64,000 nt of DNA from Pseudoduganella flava (GTDB lineage Bacteria; Pseudomonadota; Gammaproteobacteria; Burkholderiales; Burkholderiaceae_D): contig NZ_VLKW01000011.1 in assembly GCF_007830495.1 (NCBI RefSeq), positions 124,001-188,000 of the forward strand, in the 5' to 3' direction. This document shows, in pieces, positions 34,317 through 44,152 of the stretch; the stretch's first letter is position 1, and the number at the start of each line of letters is the position of its first letter. Under the pieces are notes generated by a model that worked only from the letters and a program-made list of their open reading frames with translations, searched no databases and had not been told where the DNA came from. A program made the translations under genes and the position numbers.

Positions 34317-35527
34317 CTTCCCTGGGGCCCGCGGCGGCGCAGCGTGGCGCTGCAGGCCTCCAGCAGCAGCGCGATGCCGAACGCCCCCGCGCAGGCCAGG
34401 AAAATGACGTGGTGCCGCCCGCCGCTGTATGCGAACAAGTACGAGAATGCATAGCCGGCCAGCGCCTGGAACAGCGCGAACACGGTCGTCGCATGGCCCC
34501 AGGCCGCGTGCTGCGCATGGGCGTCGCCGGGCAGCAGTTCATGCAGCCGGCCGATCATCAACGTGACGACGCCCGGCGTGAACGCGCCCAGCAGCACGCT
34601 GGCTGCGGCCAGTGCCGGCGCTGCGGGCCGCCACGCCAGCAGCAGCGCGGCGGCGCCGGACAGCACGAGGCCCAGGCGCAGCGCGCGGCCGGCGCCGATG
34701 CGGTCGGCAGCCAGGCCGTACAGCATCGGCCCGCCCAGCGCGCCGGCGCCATACAACAGCCAGTACACGGCACCGGTGCCGCTGCCCTGGCCCAGGCCGC
34801 GCGCGACGTAATCGACGAGGAACACTGCGGCGCCCAGCAGGCCGACCGCAACCAGCGCATATGCGCCGTACAGCAGCCGCACGGCAGGCGGCATCGGTTG
34901 TCCGCCCGCTTGCGGTGGCGCGACATGCGTGTATGCCGGCCAGGCGCGCCACGTCAGCGCCGTCAGCAGCGCGGCCAGCGCGGCGAGGCCCAGCCAGGTG
35001 GCCGCCAGCCCCGCGGCCAGCAGCAGCGGCACCAGCGTGGCCGATGCCACGATGCCGGCGCCGATGCCCATGAAGATGGCGCCACTGGCCAGGCCGCGGC
35101 GCGCCGGCGGCACCGCCGGCAGGACCGTCTGCGCCACCAGCACCATCACGACGGCGCCGGCAAAGCCCGACACGAGGCGCCAGGCGAAATACCACAGCAG
35201 CGAAACGGGTACCGCGCAGGCGGCGAACGACGCGGTGGCCAGCGCCATCATCAGTCGCAGCATCGTGCGGTTCGACCAGCGTGCGCCGAGACGGCGGGCC
35301 GACAGCGCGCCTGCGAAGTAGCCGGCGAAATTGGCGGCGCCGAGGTAGACGACGTCGCTGGCCGCGAACCAGTGCGCCCCGATCAATGCCGGAATCAGCG
35401 GGGTGTAGGCAAAGCGCGAGAGGCCGATCGCGACGAGGCTGGCCGACAGGCCGGCGCAGATCTCGAACCAGGGCGTGGCGGGCTGCCCGGTGTGCCGCGG
35501 CAGGGTGCCTTCGTGGGATGGGGGCAT
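34313..35527 (-). CDS. YbfB/YjiJ-family MFS transporter
   Basis: A 404-residue major facilitator protein with twelve predicted helices. It belongs to the YbfB/YjiJ group, seen from GLSRFAYTPLIPALI in helix 1 and YLGAANFAGYFAGALSARRL in helix 2. The start at 35527 is supported by AAAGGAG seven bases upstream. Substrates of this group are mostly unknown. It is divergent from the beta-propeller kinase gene (157 bases between starts) and convergent with the LysR gene. Confidence 0.88.
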   Translation of the reverse strand: MPPSHEGTLPRHTGQPATPWFEICAGLSASLVAIGLSRFAYTPLIPALIGAHWFAASDVVYLGAANFAGYFAGALSARRLGARWSNRTMLRLMMALATASFAACAVPVSLLWYFAWRLVSGFAGAVVMVLVAQTVLPAVPPARRGLASGAIFMGIGAGIVASATLVPLLLAAGLAATWLGLAALAALLTALTWRAWPAYTHVAPPQAGGQPMPPAVRLLYGAYALVAVGLLGAAVFLVDYVARGLGQGSGTGAVYWLLYGAGALGGPMLYGLAADRIGAGRALRLGLVLSGAAALLLAWRPAAPALAAASVLLGAFTPGVVTLMIGRLHELLPGDAHAQHAAWGHATTVFALFQALAGYAFSYLFAYSGGRHHVIFLACAGAFGIALLLEACSATLRRRGPQGS

Positions 35528-35684
35528 GGCGAACTCCTTTCTTTGCCCCATGGTAGGGGCGCCGGCGGCCGGCGACCAATTGGAAATGGCGGGGTGATCG
35601 ATAAGCTGCGGCTTATCGACGATGAGCAGGATCCTGTCCTGGACGTTACAATTGCCGGGTTGTCACCTCCACTTCGCACCACGC

Positions 35685-38600
35685 ATGTCCCTCCCATCCA
35701 GGCGACTTTCCGCCATCGCCTTCAGCCTTGTCTCGATGTGGGCCGCCCCGGCCGCGCGCGCGCTCGACCCGAGCGTGCCGCTGGCCGCGCTGCACCACGA
35801 CAGTTGGACGGCGAAGAACGGCGCGCCGGGCGAGGTGTCCGCGCTGGCGCAGACGCGCGACGGCTGGCTGTGGGTCGGCACCGCCGAAGGCCTGTTCCGC
35901 TTCGACGGCATCCGCTTTCGCCGCTTCGAGCCGCAACCAGGCGACGCCGCACCGCGCCCCCTCGTCACGGCGCTGACGGCGCTGCAGGATGGCGGCCTGT
36001 TGATCGGCTACCTGCGCGGCGGCGTCGCGCTGCTCAAGGATGGCCGGCTGCGCGGCTTTCCGACGATGGGCCCGGACGGCAAACCGCTGGGCCCCGTGTT
36101 CAGCACCGTCATCGACACCGACGGCGCGCTGTGGATGGCGACGACGCGCGGCCTGCTGCGGCTCGACGGCGCGCGCTGGACCAATGCCGGTGCCGCGCTG
36201 GGGCTCGGTGCCGGCGCGACGAGCAATCTCATGCTGGACCAGTACGGCCAGCTGTGGGTGGCGGAAGGCCGCAAGCTGTACGTGAAGAAGCGGGGCGCGG
36301 TGCGTTTCGTACCCGTGCTGGACGGCGTCGATGCCGTCAACCTGATCGCGTCGCCGGATGGCCGGCTGTGGGCCGACACGCACGAGCGCCTGGTGCCGGT
36401 GCCGCCCCAGCACGAAGGCCCCGTGCGGCCGGTGCCCGACTGGCTGGCCCGGGCGAACGGCCAGGAAAACGGTCTGTTCGACCGCGACGGCAATTACTGG
36501 TCGCTGGGCTGCCCGGTGGGCATCTGCCGCGTGGCCGGTGTCGGCGCCGGCCCGGCGCGGGAGCTGCGGCCGAACGCCGGTCCGCGCGAACGGCTCGACC
36601 AGCCGTGGCAACTGAACAGCACGACGACCAACGTGCTGTTCGAAGACCGCGACGGCAACCTGTGGGTCGGCAGCCAGGCGGGGCTGGAGCGCTTCCGGCA
36701 CAATCGCGTCCAAGCCGTCGCGCTGCAAGGCGGCGAGCGGGTGTTCAGCTTCGCCAACGCGCCGGACGGCAGCCTGCTCGCGCTGGCGACCCCGACGGGG
36801 ACGATGTGGAAGCTGACCGCGCAGGGCGCGCAGGCGCTGCCGGAGCGCCTGCCGCCCGGACCGATGGGCGCGCTGGCCAACGCCACCGACGGCGCGCTGC
36901 TGGTCGCGCTGCCCGATGCGATCGAGCGGCGCACCGCGGCCGGCGTGGAGCGGATCGCTTACCCGGCGATGCCGGACGGCGCGCGGCCGTGGACGCAGCG
37001 CATCGTCGACGACGGCACGGCGCTGTGGATACGCGTCGGCAGGGTGGGCCTGTTCCGGCGCGATGCCGCCGGCTGGCGTGGCGAGGCCGAACTGGGCCTG
37101 CCGCCCGCCGCCACGGTGTCCGAGCGGGGCAAGCCCGGCGAGATGTGGTTCGGCTATGACGGCGGCGTGATCGTCCATTACGCGGCGGGCCGCGTGACGC
37201 GCTATGCACTGGCCACCGGCACGGGCCTGGGCGCCATCACCTACCTCCATGTGGGAGAGCATGTCATTGCGGCGGGCGACAGCGGCATGGCGATCCTGTC
37301 CGGCGGCCGGTTCCGCTACCTGAGCGCCGCCGACCCGGACGTGCTGGCGAACGTCTCCGGCATGGTGGTCGTCCCGAATGGCGACCGCTATTTCAACGGC
37401 AAGCGCGGCATCGTGCACGTGACGGCGGCCGATTGGCGCGCCAGCGTGGCGCAGCCGGAAGTGCCGCTGCGCTACACGCTGCTGGGCGCGCTGGACGGTT
37501 ATCCCGGCGCGGCGGCCACCATCGGCCGGCAGCCGACCGCCGTCGCCGGCCCGGACGGCCAGCTGTGGTTCGCCGCATCCACGGGACTGGCGCGGGTCGA
37601 CCTGACGCGTCCCGAACCCCGGCCGGCACCGCCGCGCGTGCGCATCGAAACGCTGGTGGCGCGGCGCGAACGGCATGTCGACCTGCCGGAGCACCTGGCG
37701 CTGCCGGCCGGCACCAGCTCGTTCCGCATCGAGTACACGGCGCTGAGCTACCGCACGCCGGAGACGGTGCGCTTCCGCTATCGCCTGCAAGGCGTGGACG
37801 CGGACTGGCAGGAAGCGGGCACGCGCCGCGCCGTGTCGTACACCAACGTGGGGCCCGGCACCTACCGCTTCGAGGTCGAAGCCGAGGACGAGCTGGGCCA
37901 GCGCGATACGGCGCCCGCGGCGCTGACGGTGGATATCCCGCCTACATTCACGCAGAGCCGCTGGTTCGCGGTACTGGGCGCCTTGCTGGCCGGCGGGGCC
38001 GTCTACCTGCTGTACCGCCTGCGGCTGCGCCAGGCCACGCAGCGCATCGCCGAGCGGCTAGCCGAACGCGAGCGCATCGCGCGGGCGCTGCACGACAGCT
38101 TCCTGCAAAGCGTGCAAGGTCTCGTGCTGACGTTCCACGCGGCGCTGTCGGAGCTGCCGGCCGGCTCGCCCAGCCGTGCCAAGCTGGAACGGGCGATGCT
38201 GCTGGCAGAACGCGTGATCGAGGAGGGCCGCGACGAGGTACAGCGCCTGCGCTCGCCGGACGGGCCGGAAGGCGACGTGGGCGCGGCGCTGGCGCAGGTG
38301 GGTGCGGTGCTGCAGGAAGGGCACGACGCGCGCTTTGCCCTGCACGTCGAAGGCGAGCGCACGGCGCTGCGCGGGCCGCTGAACTGCGAGGTCTATCACA
38401 TCGGCCGCGAAGCGCTGATCAACGCGTTCCGCCACGCCGGCGCGCGCCACGTCGTCGCCACGCTCGATTACGGCGCCGACGCATTCGTGCTGCGCATCGC
38501 CGACGACGGCCGCGGGCTGCCGCCCGAAGTGGCGCTGTCCGGCCGGCGCAGCGGCCACTGGGGCATCCCCGGCATGCATGAACGGGCCGAGCGCGCCGGC

Positions 38601-38732
38601 GGCACGCTGCGGCTGTACGGGGGCGACGGCGGCGGCACGGTGGTCGAACTGACGGTGCCGCGCACCGCCGCGTACGAGGACGCCGGCTGGCGCCTGCCGC
38701 GGCTGTGGCCTGCCGCTCAGGGCGCCCGGTAG
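35685..38732 (+). CDS. Beta-propeller (Reg_prop/Y_Y_Y) sensor histidine kinase
   Basis: A 1015-residue membrane sensor kinase. After a signal peptide (cleavage near ARALDP), a long periplasmic region holds propeller repeats of the type DGWLWVGTAEGLFRFDG, GNLWVGSQAGLERF and QLWFAASTGLARV. A Y_Y_Y domain follows (RFRYRLQGVDADW, about residues 700-760), then one transmembrane helix near 765-785. The cytoplasmic part is a HisKA_3 kinase with the acceptor His in RALHDSFLQ and a HATPase domain (DDGRGLPPE, GHWGIPGM). In this class, ligand is usually a sugar or peptide in the periplasm. No response regulator is adjacent. Its end overlaps the GH2 gene end by 16 bases, and the GH2 gene may be its target. 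Confidence 0.9.
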   Translation: MSLPSRRLSAIAFSLVSMWAAPAARALDPSVPLAALHHDSWTAKNGAPGEVSALAQTRDGWLWVGTAEGLFRFDGIRFRRFEPQPGDAAPRPLVTALTALQDGGLLIGYLRGGVALLKDGRLRGFPTMGPDGKPLGPVFSTVIDTDGALWMATTRGLLRLDGARWTNAGAALGLGAGATSNLMLDQYGQLWVAEGRKLYVKKRGAVRFVPVLDGVDAVNLIASPDGRLWADTHERLVPVPPQHEGPVRPVPDWLARANGQENGLFDRDGNYWSLGCPVGICRVAGVGAGPARELRPNAGPRERLDQPWQLNSTTTNVLFEDRDGNLWVGSQAGLERFRHNRVQAVALQGGERVFSFANAPDGSLLALATPTGTMWKLTAQGAQALPERLPPGPMGALANATDGALLVALPDAIERRTAAGVERIAYPAMPDGARPWTQRIVDDGTALWIRVGRVGLFRRDAAGWRGEAELGLPPAATVSERGKPGEMWFGYDGGVIVHYAAGRVTRYALATGTGLGAITYLHVGEHVIAAGDSGMAILSGGRFRYLSAADPDVLANVSGMVVVPNGDRYFNGKRGIVHVTAADWRASVAQPEVPLRYTLLGALDGYPGAAATIGRQPTAVAGPDGQLWFAASTGLARVDLTRPEPRPAPPRVRIETLVARRERHVDLPEHLALPAGTSSFRIEYTALSYRTPETVRFRYRLQGVDADWQEAGTRRAVSYTNVGPGTYRFEVEAEDELGQRDTAPAALTVDIPPTFTQSRWFAVLGALLAGGAVYLLYRLRLRQATQRIAERLAERERIARALHDSFLQSVQGLVLTFHAALSELPAGSPSRAKLERAMLLAERVIEEGRDEVQRLRSPDGPEGDVGAALAQVGAVLQEGHDARFALHVEGERTALRGPLNCEVYHIGREALINAFRHAGARHVVATLDYGADAFVLRIADDGRGLPPEVALSGRRSGHWGIPGMHERAERAGGTLRLYGGDGGGTVVELTVPRTAAYEDAGWRLPRLWPAAQGAR

Positions 38733-41677
38733 AACTCGATCTCGACGATCGACAGCACGCCTTTCGGCGTCTGGTTCGCGCCCGTGTCGGCGATCGCCTG
38801 GTTGGCCACCTCGGTCAGCCGGATCGCATTTGCCTCGTCAGCCTCGCCATTGAGTTCGACGCGCACGGTGCTGCCGCGGCGCGGCGCCAGCGGCAACGTC
38901 ACGTAGCCGAGGCTCTTCGGCGTGCTGCCGCTCCAGACCTGTTCGCCGTCGACGAATACGCGCAGCGGATAGCTGCGTTCGCGCCAGCCGGCCAGCTTCA
39001 GCGTCATTTCGGTCAACGTGGCCGGTTCCGTCAGCCGGTAGGTCACCGCGGGATTGCGCTCGCCCGGATTGCTCGACCATTTCGTCGTCTCGTCGTCGTC
39101 GAACGTGGCGCCCGCATCGCCGCCGCCGGATGCCTCGGCCGCCGCGATAGGCACTGACACGCGGCTGACGCGGTACGACGGCGTCGCCGGGGTCGGGCCG
39201 CGTTCCAGGTTCGATGGCAGGCCGTCCGCCGGGAACTCGCGCGCCAGGCCGCCCGTCACCTTCACGGCCAGCGTATCGAGCGTCACCACGGCCGGCGCCA
39301 GGCCGTCGGCCGTGGCGCGCAGCACGACGCGGCCGGCCTCGGTGGTGCTGCGCACCAGCACGCGGTTGACGCCACCCTCGACGGGCAGCGCGCGCGCCAG
39401 CACGTGATTGCCCGGCCCCTGCGCGATACCGCCGCGCCATTCGGCCGGCCCGTGCAGGTCGAAGCGCACCGTGTCCAGCGCGACGGGGTTGCGCCGCCCC
39501 TGGGCGTCCACCACCTCGACCTGCACGAGCGCGAGGTCGGCGCCGTCGGCGCGCAGGCCGCGCGGGCCCGTCAATGCCGTCAGCTTCAACGCCGCGGGCG
39601 CGCCTGCCGTCGCCAGCCTGGCCTCGCACACCTGGCGGCCGCCGGCATCGTAGCCCACCGCCCGCAGCTCGCCAGGCTGCCACGCCACGTCGTCGAACGT
39701 GAACAGGAAGCGTTCGCTCTGCCGGCCGGCGCCGAGCTTGACGCCATTGAGGTAGAGATCGACCCGCTCGGCGCTGGAGATCACCGTCACCGGTTTCACG
39801 GTGCCGGGCGCATAGTTCCAGTGGCCGACGATGTGGGCACGGGGCCGTTCCACGTCGACCCAGCCGTCCCACATCACCTGGTGCGCGTAGTAGCCGTCCT
39901 TCGGGATGCGCATCGCATCGACCTCGCCGCTGCGGCGGTAGTTCTCGGCGCCGCGGTGGTGCGTATTACTGTCCGAGAAAACGATGTTGACGCCACCGGA
40001 CGACACCCGCGTGCCGGTGCCCGGGCGCTCGCGCCAATAGTCGTACCAGCGCTTCACGTTCTCGATCGCGTGGCTGTCCATGTTGCGGTTGTAGGCGGCC
40101 GCGCTCTGGCCCTTGTGCGGCGGGCCGTCGCCGTCCTTGTGGAATGGCGGCGTCCAGTCGTCCCAGAATTTGCGGGCCGCCTCGTCGCGCGAGTACTCCA
40201 TCGCCCACATCGGCATGCGCGCGCTCTTATTGATGTATAACATTTCGCCGCCATACTCGGCGATCCGCTGCAACTCCGCCGCCAGCATCTCGCGGCTGCC
40301 GGCGGCGCGGCCGCCATGCGGATCGTAGCGGTCGCGCAGCGCCTTCATCTCGCGCATGTGCTCCGCGCTGACGCCGCGGTTGCCGGCCTCGAAGAACACG
40401 ATGCTGGGGTTGTTGCGGTAGTAGACCATCGCATCCGTCATCACGGCAATGCGCTGTTCCCAGCGGCGGCCCGTCACGTCCGCCTCCGAATCGCCGGCCG
40501 GCATCGCCTGTAGCATGCCGACGCGGTCCAGCGATTCCACATCCTGCCGCCACGGCGCGATGTGCATCCAGCGGATCAGGTTCGCGTTGCTCGCCACCGC
40601 GAGGCCGTTGCTGTAGTCGCTGAGCCAGGCCGGCACGGACATGCCGACGGCCGGCCATTCGTTCGATGTGCGCTGCGCATAGCCCTTCAGCTGCAGCGCG
40701 CGGCCGTTCAGCTTGACGATGCCGTTATTGAACTCCGTCTGCCGGAAGCCCGTGCGCGTGACCACCGTGTCGACCGCCTTGCCATCCACCTTCAACGTCG
40801 TCGCCACGTCGTACAGGTAGCCGTAGCCCCAGCTCCAGAAGTGCAGGCCGCGCACCGGCGCGGCGGCGTGCAAGGTGGTAGTGGCACCGGCCGCGATCGT
40901 GCGCGGCGGGGCGGCGAAGCGCGCCACTTCCTTGCCGTCGCGGTCGCGCAGCCGCACCTCGTACGTGACCGTGCGTGCCTTGCCGGATTCGTTGCGCACC
41001 TCGGACTCCGCGTGGATCGTCGCGCGGCCGGCCGCGATGTCGAATTCGCGCGCGTACACGTAGACGCCTGTCGTGCCCAGCGTTGAGTACAGCGGCAAGG
41101 TCTGGTACAGGCGGTCCGTCACGTGCAGCCGCACGTTCTTCGGCAGGCCGCCGTAGTTCGCGTTGAAGTTGCGGTCGGCCCATTGGTAGCGCTGGCCGGT
41201 GGCGGCTTCGCGGTAATCCCAGCGGTTGTCGGTGCGCACGGCCACCACGTTCTCGCCGGGCGCGAGGGCCGCCGTGATGTCGAAGCCGAACGCCGTGACG
41301 CCGTTTTCGTGCAGCCCCAGGCGCTTGCCGTTCACGTACACCTCGGCGGCCTGGCGCGCGCCCTCGAACTCCAGGAACACTTTGCCGCGCGCAGCACCGG
41401 CCGGCAGCGTAAACCGCTTGCGGTACCAGGCGATGCCGGTGCGGTGGTCGACGATGTCCCTGCCGAATGCATCGTCCTCGTTCCATGCGCGCGGCAAGGT
41501 CACGGCTTGCCAGCTTGCGTCGTCGAAGCCGGGGCGCATCGCATCGGGCGGGTCGGCAACGGCCAGGCGCCAGCCGGGGTTGAAGTTGTAGACGGTGCGT
41601 GCGGCCTGGGCCGGCAAGGTGCCGCATGCCGCCAGCAGTACGGCGCACGCGAGGAGGCGCGAGGGGGAGGGCGTCAT
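38717..41677 (-). CDS. Glycoside hydrolase family 2 protein, possibly a lipoprotein
   Basis: A 986-residue exported GH2 enzyme. The N-terminus ends in a lipobox-like LAAC (Cys18), so outer-membrane lipidation is possible. A sugar-binding domain (YNFNPGWRLAV...WYRKRFTLP) is followed by an immunoglobulin-like domain, a TIM barrel, DUF4982-like and Ig-like domains, and a C-terminal discoidin-type module (about residues 830-980). In the barrel, the usual NE acid-base motif reads FFEAGNRG, with Arg after the Asn. AGGAAG precedes the ATG at 41677. It is probably a beta-galactosidase-type enzyme on plant or microbial glycans, upstream of an acetylesterase, GntR regulator and PL9-like gene. Confidence 0.85.
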   Translation of the reverse strand: MTPSPSRLLACAVLLAACGTLPAQAARTVYNFNPGWRLAVADPPDAMRPGFDDASWQAVTLPRAWNEDDAFGRDIVDHRTGIAWYRKRFTLPAGAARGKVFLEFEGARQAAEVYVNGKRLGLHENGVTAFGFDITAALAPGENVVAVRTDNRWDYREAATGQRYQWADRNFNANYGGLPKNVRLHVTDRLYQTLPLYSTLGTTGVYVYAREFDIAAGRATIHAESEVRNESGKARTVTYEVRLRDRDGKEVARFAAPPRTIAAGATTTLHAAAPVRGLHFWSWGYGYLYDVATTLKVDGKAVDTVVTRTGFRQTEFNNGIVKLNGRALQLKGYAQRTSNEWPAVGMSVPAWLSDYSNGLAVASNANLIRWMHIAPWRQDVESLDRVGMLQAMPAGDSEADVTGRRWEQRIAVMTDAMVYYRNNPSIVFFEAGNRGVSAEHMREMKALRDRYDPHGGRAAGSREMLAAELQRIAEYGGEMLYINKSARMPMWAMEYSRDEAARKFWDDWTPPFHKDGDGPPHKGQSAAAYNRNMDSHAIENVKRWYDYWRERPGTGTRVSSGGVNIVFSDSNTHHRGAENYRRSGEVDAMRIPKDGYYAHQVMWDGWVDVERPRAHIVGHWNYAPGTVKPVTVISSAERVDLYLNGVKLGAGRQSERFLFTFDDVAWQPGELRAVGYDAGGRQVCEARLATAGAPAALKLTALTGPRGLRADGADLALVQVEVVDAQGRRNPVALDTVRFDLHGPAEWRGGIAQGPGNHVLARALPVEGGVNRVLVRSTTEAGRVVLRATADGLAPAVVTLDTLAVKVTGGLAREFPADGLPSNLERGPTPATPSYRVSRVSVPIAAAEASGGGDAGATFDDDETTKWSSNPGERNPAVTYRLTEPATLTEMTLKLAGWRERSYPLRVFVDGEQVWSGSTPKSLGYVTLPLAPRRGSTVRVELNGEADEANAIRLTEVANQAIADTGANQTPKGVLSIVEIEFYRAP

Positions 41678-41782
41678 GGTCTTCCTGGCTGGAGCGCCGC
41701 GCTCGAATACTAATATATCAGCGCGGACGAGGGTGGATGGGGAAGTCGTGCACGGGAACATGGCTTGTCGGGCGAAGTCGCG

Positions 41783-43225
41783 TTACCGCCGCGCGGCGGG
41801 CGGCAAAGGTTGGTCGGTGTGGAACGGCAGCGCCGGCAGGCCGGCGCCGTTGACGAGGTTCGGCTGCGCCGCCTCGTCCCAGCCGAAGCGCACGGCGCGC
41901 GGCTGCGCCACCTGCGGGCTGGCGACGGCCACCATGCCGCGCTCGATCGTCGCGGTGGCCGGATACCAGCGGCCGTCCGCGCCGGCCACATCGAACCACG
42001 ACAGCGCCTTGCCATCGCTGGCGAACAGGCCGTCCGCATGGTCGAACGCCAGCAGCGCGCGCCGGTCCCGCACCTGCATCGCCCGGAACACCGGGCCGTA
42101 TGGCTCGATGTCGCGGCGGCCATAGGTGCCGGCCAGCGCCAGGTTCGCCAGGCGCTGGCCGACCGTCTTCTTGTCGCGCGGGTGGATGTCGGCAAGGTCG
42201 TCGGCCAGGTCCGTCGTCACGACCATGCCGGTGCCGGGGATCGCCAGCGCGGCCGCCTGCGCCTGGCGCAGCCGGGCCGCGCTTTCCGGATCGATGACCT
42301 TCGCATGGCGCACCACGTGGTACAGGTGCGGCGCGATCTGCACGTAGTAGAACGGCAGGTCGCGGCCGAACGCGGCGCGCCAGCGCTCGATCAGCGCCGC
42401 CATCTTCGGCGCGTAGGCCGCACCGTCGTCGCTGTCGATCACGTTCGATTCGCCCTGGTACCAGATCACGCCCGTCAACGCGAACGGGGCCAGGCCGGCG
42501 ACCATCGCGTTGTACAGCACCCCGTGCTCCGGTGCGGCTGGCGCCTCGCCCGGCGTCCACAGTTCGATGCGGGTGCCGCCGACGCTGGCGTCGATCAGGC
42601 CGATCGGCCGGCCCAGCTCGCGCTGCAGGCGGCGGCCGAAGAAGTAGGCGGCCGCCGAGAATTGCGTGGCCTGCACGGCCTCCGGGCTGCAGCGCACCCA
42701 CTCGCCGGCCACGTCGTCCGCCGGCCGCGTGGCACGGTTGCGGGCCACCTTGAACAACCGGAGTTCGGGCGCGTCCGCCGCCGCGATCTCGGCGACGTGG
42801 TCGAACGTGGGCCGCTCGCCGCGCCGTTCGCCCAGTGGTTTTTGCATGTTCGACTGGCCGGACGCGAGCCACACGTCGCCCAGCAGCACGTCGCCGACGG
42901 CGATCTCGTTGGCGGCGCCGCGCACCCGCAGCGTGTCGGCACGCACGGCGCGTAGATCGAGGCGCACCTGCCAGCGGCCGTCCGCGCCGGCGCGCGTGCC
43001 GGCGGTGGCATCGCCGAAGCTTACCGACACCGCCTCGCCCGGCGCGGCCCAGCCCCACACGGGCGTGTCAACGGCACGCTGCAGCACCATGTGCTCGGAA
43101 AGGATCGCCGGCAGGCGCACCGCCGCCGCGCAGGTTAGCGGGATGAACGACGCGGCGATGAACGACGCAGCGACGAACGACGTGGCGATGGCGGCAAGGA
43201 AGGGCAGGCGCATGGGCAGGTCCAT
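41783..43225 (-). CDS. SGNH-type sialate O-acetylesterase-like protein
   Basis: A protein of about 480 residues with a signal peptide, related to the SASA/DUF303 carbohydrate esterases that remove O-acetyl groups from sialic acid, xylan or pectin. The catalytic Ser is in SGQSNM. The conserved WYQGES motif follows, and the catalytic Asp/His lie in DIHPRDKKTVG. A jelly-roll domain sits inside the N-terminal part. Start choice is uncertain: ATG 43225 and 43213 and a GTG at 43252 are all possible and none has a clear ribosome site. The signal peptide contains an in-frame 15-base tandem repeat. It precedes the GH2 gene by 105 bases on the same strand and is likely in its operon. Confidence 0.87.
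   Translation of the reverse strand: MDLPMRLPFLAAIATSFVAASFIAASFIPLTCAAAVRLPAILSEHMVLQRAVDTPVWGWAAPGEAVSVSFGDATAGTRAGADGRWQVRLDLRAVRADTLRVRGAANEIAVGDVLLGDVWLASGQSNMQKPLGERRGERPTFDHVAEIAAADAPELRLFKVARNRATRPADDVAGEWVRCSPEAVQATQFSAAAYFFGRRLQRELGRPIGLIDASVGGTRIELWTPGEAPAAPEHGVLYNAMVAGLAPFALTGVIWYQGESNVIDSDDGAAYAPKMAALIERWRAAFGRDLPFYYVQIAPHLYHVVRHAKVIDPESAARLRQAQAAALAIPGTGMVVTTDLADDLADIHPRDKKTVGQRLANLALAGTYGRRDIEPYGPVFRAMQVRDRRALLAFDHADGLFASDGKALSWFDVAGADGRWYPATATIERGMVAVASPQVAQPRAVRFGWDEAAQPNLVNGAGLPALPFHTDQPLPPAARR
43142..43186. repeat. Three 15-base tandem repeats within a signal peptide
   Basis: GATGAACGACGCGGC, GATGAACGACGCAGC and GACGAACGACGTGGC run head to tail. They encode repeated (V/I)AASF units in the hydrophobic core of the acetylesterase signal peptide, so a change in copy number keeps frame and alters core length. 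Confidence 0.75.
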
Positions 43226-43357
43226 AGATGCGGCGATTATCCGGTTCGCCACGGGGCTGTCCAGCGGCCGCGGGCCGGCCGGCGCAAATGCTCACGAAGT
43301 TGATCCGGCGTGCCGGGCCCCTCCCGCGGCGGCGCCGCCGTGCGTACAATCGCAGCC

Positions 43358-44062
43358 ATGAGTGAACACAGATTGCCGGGCACGTTCCGGCTGGACCGGT
43401 CCAGGAACGCCGCGCTGCAGGTGTACGAACACCTGCGCGAACTGATCGTCACGCTGGCGCTGCCGCCCGGCGCCGTGCTGTCGCGCACCGAGCTGGCCGG
43501 CTACTACGACGTGTCGGTGACGCCAGTGCGCGATGCGCTGGCGCGGCTGGACGACGAGAAGCTCGTCGAAGTCTTCCCCCAGCACGCGACGCGGGTGCGC
43601 GCGGTCGACCTGGACTCCGCGCGCGAGGCGCATTTCCTGCGCCTGTCCGTCGAGCTGGAACTGGTGCACGGCCTGGCCCAGCGCGCCGACGCCGAGCTGG
43701 CGGCCCGGCTGCTGGCCCTCGTCGCAAGCCAGCGCGAGCACCTCGCGGCGGGCGACCTGGCCCGCTTCACGGCGGTCGACATGGACTTTCATCGCACGAT
43801 GTACGAAGCGGCGCTGCTGACGGGCCTGTGGCAGCGGCTGCGCGAAGGCAGCGGCAACCTGGACCGGCTGCGCCGCCTGCACCTGCCGCTGAACGGCAAG
43901 GCCAGGGCGATCCTCGACGAGCACGCGCAGATCGCCCGGGCCATCGCCGACGGCGACCCGGCGCGCGCGCAGGCGTGGGTGCGCAAGCACCTGTCCGGCA
44001 CGTTGTCCGAACTCGATGCGCTGCGCGCGCGCTACCCGGACTTCGTGCTGCCCGTGCAGTGA
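43358..44062 (+). CDS. GntR-family regulator, FCD subfamily
   Basis: A 234-residue regulator. The N-terminal winged HTH reads LREL IVTLALPPGAVLS, then TELAGYYDVSVTPVRDAL and VRAV at the end. The C-terminal all-helical FCD domain carries the metal-site residues: the Asp/His of DMDFHRTMYE and His in LDEHAQIARAI. FCD regulators often respond to sugar acids or related carboxylates, which fits a locus that would release uronates. It is divergent from the acetylesterase gene and is followed after 90 bases by the PL9-like gene on the same strand. Confidence 0.9.
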   Translation: MSEHRLPGTFRLDRSRNAALQVYEHLRELIVTLALPPGAVLSRTELAGYYDVSVTPVRDALARLDDEKLVEVFPQHATRVRAVDLDSAREAHFLRLSVELELVHGLAQRADAELAARLLALVASQREHLAAGDLARFTAVDMDFHRTMYEAALLTGLWQRLREGSGNLDRLRRLHLPLNGKARAILDEHAQIARAIADGDPARAQAWVRKHLSGTLSELDALRARYPDFVLPVQ

Positions 44063-44152
44063 CGGCGGAGCGCCAACAATCACGAAGTCGAGCGCAAACG
44101 CCGCCGGCGTGGCGCTACCATCGGCTGGCCCATCCCACGACAAGGAGACTTC

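Noticed and set aside
34133..37159. A 1008-codon plus-strand frame spanning the LysR end, the MFS gene and part of the propeller kinase
   Set aside because: It crosses three recognised genes on both strands without any motif; it is a composition artefact.
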